DNA of 13,251 nucleotides from JBCDGZ01 sp038750655 (GTDB lineage Bacteria > Bacteroidota > Bacteroidia > Chitinophagales > Saprospiraceae): positions 1 to 13,251 of the forward strand of contig JBCDGZ010000174.1 of the NCBI GenBank assembly GCA_038750655.1, read 5' to 3'. Position numbers and translations under genes: made by a program. This document shows positions 1-5,956 of the stretch, in pieces. The notes under the pieces were generated by a model. The model searched no databases. It saw nothing but the letters and a program-made list of their open reading frames with translations, and was not told where the DNA came from. How positions within the stretch are numbered: position 1 is the stretch's first letter; every line of letters starts with the position of its first letter.

Positions 1-1
1 A

Positions 2-2287
2 CTAATCGTATATTTGTTTAGCAAAATCTAACGCTTTTTGTCTAGTAAAGTTAGGTAAATTTTCATAAAAACGATTCCATCTGACAGTTATTATATTATG
101 CATAGCACTATCGTTTATTGGAATACCTCTTAGGTTTTCTATAGAATGTAGTTCCTCTCGAGTGATAATTCCATGGTATCTTTCATAAACTTTTTTTGGT
201 ACAGCATGATGTACTTGATGAACATTATCATATACCTCTGGAAATTCTTTTTTAAATGTAAGCCGATAATTAACCCTCGGTGCAACTCCTAACTTAGGAT
301 AATCCAAGTCATTCACATACCTCAAATACTTCTCATTAAACTTTGTAGCCGTATTCGCAGCAATACCCCAAACCCTAGTCATAGCTTGTTCTCCAATCTC
401 ATTGGCGAGATTTTTAATCTTTCTCCACGTTTGTAGCGCCTTCTTACCAATATCAATGGTATCCCATAAAGCTTTAAACCCTCGGGTAGCTGGATGAAAC
501 TGCGAGACAATATCAAATGCAGCCAGCATAAAACCTTTGAAATCACTCTGTCCAATTGAGCGTACAGCGTCTATCACCTCGCTGGCCAGTTTGATTTTAA
601 ACTGCCTTTCAATCAGTTGCGCGACGGCTTCAACCCCTAGTTCTTTGATAATCGGCCACATCCACGCCGGAGCGGCTGCAAACTCTGCATCCAGAGCCGC
701 TAAATCAGGATTATAAGCAATAAGAAAATCTATGACAGCCGCCTGATCACTAAAGTTATTTTCAAAGTGAGCATTCCACAAACACTCCCCAAAGCCGCTA
801 GATAGATTACAGTCGTCAGCTTCGGGCATTAAATCGTCTGGGGTAATGGTTAGCCGAAAATCTTCGATCCAAGCATTAATTCTGAGGCTGCGGTACTCAT
901 CATAAATGCTTTGTACGCAGGATTCAAAGCCCGGAGCAAAAGCATCGCATTGTTCTCCAATAAGATTGGCTAAATCACCAAATTCGATGCGTAAGGCTCT
1001 ATTTTGCCAATAATCATGAAGCCGATCCCTAAACTGATCTTGATAGTCTTGATACCCTGGACAAGAGGGGCAGTCTACAATCTCATCAAAAATATCCCAC
1101 CAATGGTCACCCGAGCCGCCGCAGTCCAGTACATAGTACCAATTACAGCGGATGCTGTTGCGATCTCCTGTTTCTTCACTGGATAAGCCACCAAAAAAAT
1201 TACAGTTTTGATCAAAATCTCGGCCTGGGTGAGGATCAAAATAAATATCATCGATTGGATCATTCCCGCCAAAGAAATCCCAAAAGTCATCCCATAGGTC
1301 CTCTAACCATTCCCAAAGCCCGCCAAGATGTTGATTTCCGGGGTTCCATTGATTTGAGTGATCATTAAAGAACTCGTGGTACTCTCTGTCCTGTTCGTCT
1401 CGATGGTGCCTGTTCCACCAGTCCACTACTCGGCGTTCAAATTCCTCTTGAGTAATGCCCGTTCGCTGTTGAAATTCATGCCAGTCTTGATCATCTTTAT
1501 TAAGTATGCCGTCTCGATCATGATCTAAGTGTAGGGGGAGATTATTATGGCCTCCGATCCATGAGGTTTGGGTATTTTCATCAACACAAAGCTCTAATAT
1601 GCGCCAGACACAAGGCTCCGTAGGGTCACCTGAGCTGTTAGGATCGCCTGGATCAGTGGGATCAGCATTGACGGTCGTTTCCTCTAGGTAAGTACAATAG
1701 GCCTCCAATAGCTCTTCCGAAGGACTTTCGAACAGCCACTGCTCATATTGATACATCCACTCCGCGTAGGCTCCCTTTTGTACGGCATTGCCCTGCTCCG
1801 TTTGTAGCAATTCCGCGCGGCTCATGCCATTGATGATATAGCGCCCGTCGGACTTATTCACGGCAATAAGACCACTGAGTTTTGTTTGCCCGGCAAAGCT
1901 CAATGGAATGAGCACCAAGCTTTGGCTGGTGCTATCATTAGCATATACATAAGATTGCTGCCAGAGCGGCAAGCCTACCTTGGGTACAATGGCTTCAACA
2001 AAGTGATGTTGCTCATTTTGTGCAGCAATTTCATTATACGCTTCAATGACTAGAGGATGAAAGACGGTTTGTCCGTTTGTTCTTGCATTGACCGTATTAC
2101 CGCTTTGATTGTCTAGTGAAAAAAATGGTGCTTCTTTCTCGGCCCACGCATATTGCTTGAATGGAGATGGTAATTGTTCCGTCGTCGGTATCGGCATTTT
2201 GTCCAGCTCCGAATCCTTACGGCAACTTTGGACGCTTAGCGTGCCAATTAGCAGAATGATGAAATAAATTAGAATACGATTTTTCAT
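2..2287 (-). CDS. Secreted lipoprotein with C-terminal HNH/Endo VII-like nuclease domain (probable polymorphic toxin)
   Basis: Complete gene of 761 residues, stop CTA at 2-4. I chose the ATG at 2287 over the in-frame ATG at 2347 because it starts directly with a lipoprotein signal: KNR, a hydrophobic stretch, then VQSC with Cys22 as the lipidated residue. The mature protein has a globular N-terminal region, a DP-rich linker (about 207-225), an EF-hand-like calcium loop DHDRDGILNKDD (255-266), a Trp/Asp- and Cys-rich segment (about 289-400), a helical region (about 535-660) and a tip at 680-761. The tip carries HHAVPK (693-698), HSIENLRGIP (714-723), His730 and WNRFY (737-741). That spacing of HH, N and H resembles HNH/Endo VII-fold toxin nucleases found at the ends of Bacteroidota polymorphic toxins. 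The inferred role is an outer-membrane-anchored antibacterial nuclease. The last 300 bases are 31% GC against about 47% at 601-780, which suggests an exchanged tip. Family membership is inferred from motifs only. Confidence 0.75.
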   Translation of the reverse strand: MKNRILIYFIILLIGTLSVQSCRKDSELDKMPIPTTEQLPSPFKQYAWAEKEAPFFSLDNQSGNTVNARTNGQTVFHPLVIEAYNEIAAQNEQHHFVEAIVPKVGLPLWQQSYVYANDSTSQSLVLIPLSFAGQTKLSGLIAVNKSDGRYIINGMSRAELLQTEQGNAVQKGAYAEWMYQYEQWLFESPSEELLEAYCTYLEETTVNADPTDPGDPNSSGDPTEPCVWRILELCVDENTQTSWIGGHNNLPLHLDHDRDGILNKDDQDWHEFQQRTGITQEEFERRVVDWWNRHHRDEQDREYHEFFNDHSNQWNPGNQHLGGLWEWLEDLWDDFWDFFGGNDPIDDIYFDPHPGRDFDQNCNFFGGLSSEETGDRNSIRCNWYYVLDCGGSGDHWWDIFDEIVDCPSCPGYQDYQDQFRDRLHDYWQNRALRIEFGDLANLIGEQCDAFAPGFESCVQSIYDEYRSLRINAWIEDFRLTITPDDLMPEADDCNLSSGFGECLWNAHFENNFSDQAAVIDFLIAYNPDLAALDAEFAAAPAWMWPIIKELGVEAVAQLIERQFKIKLASEVIDAVRSIGQSDFKGFMLAAFDIVSQFHPATRGFKALWDTIDIGKKALQTWRKIKNLANEIGEQAMTRVWGIAANTATKFNEKYLRYVNDLDYPKLGVAPRVNYRLTFKKEFPEVYDNVHQVHHAVPKKVYERYHGIITREELHSIENLRGIPINDSAMHNIITVRWNRFYENLPNFTRQKALDFAKQIYD

Positions 2288-2344
2288 AAATGAGATTTTA
2301 AAGAGTAAAGAATTTAGGCATTCGAGATGGTGGCGTTTGTTCAT

Positions 2345-2400
2345 CAAAAAAGCCCGATACTGCCGCAGAAGCTAGGAGGTGAGGCTGCGGCAGTCGGGCT
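2345..2400 (-). terminator. Intrinsic terminator or attenuator just upstream of the lipoprotein gene
   Basis: The arms are 2351-2368 and 2385-2400. They pair over 16 bp (AGCCCGA plus CTGCCGCAG) with a 2-base bulge. Read on the minus strand the stem is followed by six T (2345-2350), so it would stop minus-strand transcription about 60 bases before the lipoprotein ATG at 2287. The plus-strand side has no T tract. Because no minus-strand gene is evident upstream, it may act as a leader attenuator rather than an end-of-gene terminator. Confidence 0.7.
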
Positions 2401-2650
2401 AAAAGGGACGTCAATAGATAGATTAAGAAGTATAAACCAAAGTTGACCAATAAAGAATAGGCATTAGACATGACCGTGTATTTTTATAGTTAGTAAAAAC
2501 TTCTTATCTTAGTATAGTAAGACAGTCCCGACAACTAGCAATTGTTAGGTCGGGTCGTGGCAGGGCAGTAGCAGGCTATCCCTAAGGAATAGTTCAGCTT
2601 GCTGCAAAGCATAGCATCCACATCATTGAGTTTTGGCAGAGAGAAGGATG

Positions 2651-2684
2651 ATATAAAAACCTGCCCCTCCGAAGAGGGACAGGT
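2651..2684 (-). terminator. Intrinsic terminator with UUCG tetraloop
   Basis: The arms 2659-2669 and 2674-2684 pair over 11 positions with one C-A mismatch. On the minus strand the loop is TTCG closed by C-G, and the stem runs into TTTTTATAT (2651-2659). This is a standard Rho-independent terminator for a minus-strand transcript, but no minus-strand gene ends there. It may end a small RNA started in or beyond the element to its right. Confidence 0.7.
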
Positions 2685-2731
2685 GCTGTTTGAGTTGATA
2701 CAACTTCTACACGCTAGATACTATATGTAAA

Positions 2732-2983
2732 TAGTCATTACTCGCTCTTGATAGTTGCAGCTATCAAAGTTGATCAAACAAAAACAACGTCGTGAACTTT
2801 GTAGTGTCTTTGGCTTAGGCCAAAGCATATTCAGGCCGGGCGAAGCCCAGCTAGAAGCATGAGTGAATTTGATTTTCGTAAAATTAATGTGAAACAAATA
2901 TAGAAAAAATCCCCGAAAGATCACAGCGTAGTTGCGTGATCGATCGGGGAACGGTAGTGTAATCAAGAGCGAGTAAATGACTA
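2732..2983. mobile_element. MITE-like element with terminal inverted repeats and flanking TA
   Basis: The left end GTCATTACTCGCTCTTGAT (2734-2752) is matched in inverted orientation by ATCAAGAGCGAGTAAATGAC (2962-2981), with a single extra A as the only difference. Both ends are bordered by TA (2732-2733 and 2982-2983), the target duplication made by IS630/Tc1-type transposases. The interior has no transposase and no credible gene. It contains stem-loops at 2750-2765 (GATAG/CTATC), 2808-2825 (CTTTGGC/GCCAAAG), 2838-2848 (GGGC/GCCC) and a terminator at 2904-2950. A TATATTTG box, of the Bacteroidota -7 type, lies on the minus strand at 2895-2902. The element type is inferred from structure alone; no second copy is in the window. 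Confidence 0.6.
2904..2950 (-). terminator. Terminator-like hairpin inside the MITE-like element
   Basis: The arms 2910-2924 and 2936-2950 (TCCCCGA..GATCAC / GTGATC..TCGGGGA) pair over 13 bp around a 2x2 internal loop. On the minus strand the stem is followed by a run of T (2904-2910 region). It could stop transcription entering the element from the right. Confidence 0.55.
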
Positions 2984-3248
2984 GGTCATACCCACATCAG
3001 TAATAATTATACCACCGCCTTTCACTGAATTTTGCTGCTTTTTAGTCAATATTTTGACTGTCTTGCAGACTGCAAGTTTACTGAGCATAAGTATAATAAT
3101 TGAATGGTTAAAAGATACCTCTAATTTACAGTAGCATGTACTGAAAAGGGTCTCAAGGTTTTCAACGACGCAAGTAAAGTAATCATATTGTTATATCAGC
3201 CAGTATAAATGCATCCACTGTTTATCAAACTGTTACAAAACATTAGTT

Positions 3249-4682
3249 ATGGATGGGCTAAAATCCTACTTTTCAAGCATAGACCCAATCTTGTTTAAGC
3301 ATGTGTCGGGTACCCCTAAAGCATTTATTGATAAATTTCGGGAACAGGAATACCTGTCTGAACAAGTCTTTGCAGAGTACCTCTATGGTGGTGAATATGA
3401 TGAAAATAGCTATAGAGAATGGAAGTCAAGAACGCTCAGAATACTCCAAGCGTTAGCTATCATTAGCAATACAAAAGGGGGCAGTTTAGTCAAAAAAAAA
3501 TATGACGAATGCCAAAAAAAAATTACTGTTGGGCAAAAAATCCTAACATCGGGAGGGCGAAAAGAAGGGATGCGGCTAATCAAACAAGCCTACCTGATTG
3601 CCACAGAATATGATTTTTCTCATTTGGCGTGTGAATTAGCGAGCATTTTACATTATCACCATACCTACTACCATAGGAATAAACGGATGGTTGGTCTTTA
3701 TGCTCAAAAGGTGAGAAAACATCTAAAGGATTACACCGCCGAGAAAGAGGCAGAATCTTATTTCTATCAGATTGTCGTTGAGCAAACGCATTCCTCTATA
3801 CCGCTAGATTTTCTCCGTGAAGCTGTGCAAAACTTGAATGATCAAAAAGGGGATAGTATAAAGTATAAGTTTTTTCAGGCCTCAATCAATGTCTTGTATC
3901 ATCTTTGCAGCGGAAAATACAAGGACATCATCCTTGTTTGTGAGAAAGTGCTGAATTTCTTTGAGCACAGAAAAGGGGTCTACCCTGCCTACTATTTGTT
4001 CTTTCTCAAAAATAGGGGTACAGCTCAAACCGCTACAAGAGATTTCGCTAAAGCCTCTGAAAGCTATCAAGCAGCCGAGCAATACACGACCAATAGCCCC
4101 TACAACACTTACATGATACGCTTTTACAGAATACTAAATGAGCTACATGCAGGAAATTACCAAGCGGCTTATGATAGGTATCAAAAAAGTAAGAGGTGCA
4201 AATTTGAGGATATTAGACAGCATTTTGTCATCATAGAAGCCTACCTCTGCTTTTTAGCAAGTATGGGCTACCTTCAACTCAACAAAATCTTCCGTATAGG
4301 AAAATACCTTAACGACACTTTTAAAGCCCAAGAAGATAAACAAGGTAGCAATATCAACATCCTCATTGCCGAACTACTCGTCTACCTCGCCAGAGATCGC
4401 GGCAAATTCATCGACCGCATCGAAGCCGTGCAACACTACAGCTATCGCCACCTGAAAAGCCCCGATACCCAACGCGCCAAATGGTTCATCAAAATCCTCT
4501 GCCTATTAGCGCACCCAAAAGTCAACTTTCACCCCGTCGCTCTGCAAAGGAAAGCAAAGCGATACATCGAATTATTGAAAAGCCATCCTGTACGTATGGG
4601 CGAAGGTTTCGCTGTTGAGATTATCCCATTTGATAAGTTGGTAGAGATGATTTCGTTGCAATTGAAGAAAAAGGTAGCTTAG
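3249..4682 (+). CDS. Hypothetical TPR-like all-helical cytoplasmic protein
   Basis: A 477-residue protein with no signal peptide and no membrane segment. It is helical throughout and rich in Tyr, Lys and His. Several 30-40 residue stretches look like degenerate TPR units with small residues and aromatics in the usual places: about 103-134, 220-240 (GKYKDIILVCEKVLNFFE), 264-280 (DFAKASESYQAAEQYT) and 300-316 (AGNYQAAYDRYQKSK). I see no catalytic motif, so a protein-protein interaction scaffold is the most that can be inferred. It is transcribed alone, convergent with the tRNA gene that follows. Base composition is uneven: most of the gene is AT-rich with A-runs, while 4320-4560 (residues about 357-437) is near 55% GC. 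I do not recognise a named family. Confidence 0.8.
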   Translation: MDGLKSYFSSIDPILFKHVSGTPKAFIDKFREQEYLSEQVFAEYLYGGEYDENSYREWKSRTLRILQALAIISNTKGGSLVKKKYDECQKKITVGQKILTSGGRKEGMRLIKQAYLIATEYDFSHLACELASILHYHHTYYHRNKRMVGLYAQKVRKHLKDYTAEKEAESYFYQIVVEQTHSSIPLDFLREAVQNLNDQKGDSIKYKFFQASINVLYHLCSGKYKDIILVCEKVLNFFEHRKGVYPAYYLFFLKNRGTAQTATRDFAKASESYQAAEQYTTNSPYNTYMIRFYRILNELHAGNYQAAYDRYQKSKRCKFEDIRQHFVIIEAYLCFLASMGYLQLNKIFRIGKYLNDTFKAQEDKQGSNINILIAELLVYLARDRGKFIDRIEAVQHYSYRHLKSPDTQRAKWFIKILCLLAHPKVNFHPVALQRKAKRYIELLKSHPVRMGEGFAVEIIPFDKLVEMISLQLKKKVA

Positions 4683-4780
4683 TAGGAGTAAAAAGCAAAA
4701 AAGTGTCCCCCATACCGTCCCCCAAAAAGAAAAACCCTTTGCAAACCATTGATTCACAAATAGTTATCATTATTTTTTTG

Positions 4781-4852
4781 TAGCCCCACCAGGACTCGAA
4801 CCTGGATCCCAGGCTCCGGAAACCTGTATACTATCCCTTGTACTATGGAGCC
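4781..4852 (-). tRNA. tRNA-Arg (anticodon CCG)
   Basis: The minus strand folds as a 72-base tRNA. The acceptor is GGCTCCA/TGGGGCT with two G-U pairs and discriminator A. The D stem is GTAC/GTAT with loop AAGGGATA, and the anticodon stem is CAGGT/GCCTG. The anticodon loop TTCCGGA puts CCG at 4817-4819 (complement). A 4-base variable loop follows, then T arm CCAGG-TTCGAGT-CCTGG. The 3' CCA is not encoded. It reads the arginine codon CGG. The gene faces left, toward AT-rich DNA, and no terminator hairpin is visible after it. Confidence 0.95.
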
Positions 4853-4904
4853 AGCTCGGCGGCCCGCCGGAAATCTTCTCGACCACCTTTGTTCTGAAAC
4901 GCCG

Positions 4905-4912
4905 CAAAGATA
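4905..4912 (-). promoter_or_regulatory. -7 box of the tRNA-Arg promoter
   Basis: The minus strand reads TATCTTTG, an exact match to the Bacteroidota -7 consensus TAnnTTTG. It lies 53 bases upstream of the mature tRNA 5' end. The -33 TTTG element is not clear. The following GCGGCGTTT is shared with the region at 10643-10656. Confidence 0.65.
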
Positions 4913-4940
4913 AAGAAAATTCCTTTATTATTGTGGAATC

Positions 4941-5600
4941 ATGATGCAGCTTTTTTACATCCGCAATGAGGAGACCCTCGCCCCCCACCGCCTTCGGCAG
5001 CTCCTCGCCCTCCTGCCCCCACCCCTGCAGCAAAAAATCAGCCGCTACCGCCGCTGGCAGGACGCCCAGGCCAGCCTCTTTGGCTTTTGGCTGCTCATCG
5101 AAGGGCTGCGGCCGCTCGGGCTGCCCCCCACTACCCTCGCCCACCTGGCCTACTCCAAACAAAAGCGCCCCAGCCTGCCCCTACGCCCCGAGCTGGACTT
5201 CAACATCTCCCACTCCGGCCAACGCGTGGTAGGTGTCCTCAGTACGGCCCACCGGGTCGGAATCGATGTAGAACTCGTTCGGCCCATCGACCTGCAAGAC
5301 TTTAAACGGCAGTGGACCGCCGCCGAATGGGCGCAGCTCAACGCAGCCACGGGCTATCGGACTTTCTACAACTTCTGGACCCGCAAGGAGGCCATCATCA
5401 AAGCCGATGGCATCGGCCTGAGCGCGCCGCTGCGGGACATCGAGGTGCTGCGCAGCCCTTCCCGACTCCACGGTAAGGACTGGCATTGGCAGGAACTGCC
5501 CCTCGGGCAACAATATGTCGTCCATCTGGTGACGGATCATTTCCTTCCGGCAGAGCAGCTGCCGCCGCTGATTGACAAAACGGCCATCGCCTATTCGTGA
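4941..5600 (+). CDS. 4'-phosphopantetheinyl transferase, Sfp type
   Basis: A 219-residue cytoplasmic enzyme that moves the 4'-phosphopantetheine arm of coenzyme A onto a conserved serine of acyl or peptidyl carrier proteins. The family signatures are in order: FNISHSG (87-93), where His91 is the usual CoA-contacting residue; VGIDVE (106-111), with Mg2+ ligands Asp109 and Glu111; and FWTRKEAIIKADGIGL (145-160), with the conserved Trp146, Lys149, Glu150 and Lys154. Length fits the Sfp/AcpT-like group. Start may be either of two adjacent ATGs (4941 or 4944); no Shine-Dalgarno sequence is seen. It is strongly GC-rich, unlike the DNA to its left. No polyketide or peptide synthetase gene is in the window, so the carrier protein it serves is unknown; fatty-acid ACP is possible. 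Confidence 0.93.
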   Translation: MMQLFYIRNEETLAPHRLRQLLALLPPPLQQKISRYRRWQDAQASLFGFWLLIEGLRPLGLPPTTLAHLAYSKQKRPSLPLRPELDFNISHSGQRVVGVLSTAHRVGIDVELVRPIDLQDFKRQWTAAEWAQLNAATGYRTFYNFWTRKEAIIKADGIGLSAPLRDIEVLRSPSRLHGKDWHWQELPLGQQYVVHLVTDHFLPAEQLPPLIDKTAIAYS

Positions 5601-5956
5601 ACCCCCGATTGGAATGGGCAAATAAATAGCCAAAAAATAACATATAACACTAAAATTTAAGGCCCCAAAATTTAGATTTGAGGACAAAAAGCCCTAACTT
5701 GAAATTGAAAACTAAATTCATCTAGCGTCACACCTACAGATATATTCTACTCAGGCTAATCGGATCACTTTCTACAAATCATTTTAAATTTTCAGTGCCT
5801 TTGTAGTGCAGCCTACTGCTGTACCTCCTTCAAAATATTGCTGGTCTATTTTGAATGGTCATGCCATTGCTTGGCAATAAGGGCCTATTGAATAATCGTG
5901 CTTCCTGTAGCTAGGGAGCACTGAACTGATATTTCTTAAACCTAAAGTATTCTTCT
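5601..5956. other. Intergenic region upstream of the T9SS cargo gene
   Basis: This is AT-rich DNA between two plus-strand genes, with no reading frame I can support. A near-consensus -7 box TGCCTTTG (one mismatch to TAnnTTTG) lies at 5796-5803 and would leave a leader of roughly 150 bases with weak stem-loops such as TGCCA/TGGCA near 5860-5880. No terminator was seen after the preceding gene. Confidence 0.4.

Larger units (their letters stand above)
2402..3248. other. Gene-free intergenic region rich in hairpins
   Basis: I see no convincing coding sequence here. The region contains a small hairpin with CCCGAC/GTCGGG arms (2527-2554), a terminator (2651-2684), the hairpin AGTTG-ATA-CAACT (2693-2705), a MITE-like element (2732-2983) and three short palindromes (3044-3059, 3062-3076, 3129-3143) before the gene starting at 3249. 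No clear TAnnTTTG promoter for that gene was found. Confidence 0.6.

Noticed and set aside
2287..2347. Use of the ATG at 2347 as start of the lipoprotein
   Set aside because: It would put 20 polar residues before the signal peptide and lies directly at the T tract of a terminator. The ATG at 2287 begins a proper lipoprotein signal.
2351..2400. The same hairpin as a plus-strand terminator
   Set aside because: The plus-strand side is followed by AAAAGGG, not T. Only the minus-strand reading has a T tract.
2527..2554. CCCGAC/GTCGGG hairpin as a terminator
   Set aside because: The stem is only six pairs plus a poorly paired interior, and there is no T tract on either side.
2721..2966. An 81-codon minus-strand reading frame between the lipoprotein and the TPR-like gene
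   Set aside because: It spans almost the whole MITE-like element, including several hairpins and one terminal repeat. The translation has no domain or protein-like pattern.
4705..4737. G-quadruplex potential on the minus strand (runs complementary to CCCCC, CCCCC, CCC)
   Set aside because: Only three runs of three or more G are close enough; a fourth is lacking.
4770..5162. A 130-codon minus-strand frame covering the tRNA region
   Set aside because: It overlaps the tRNA and the phosphopantetheinyl transferase gene and is composition-driven in GC-rich DNA.
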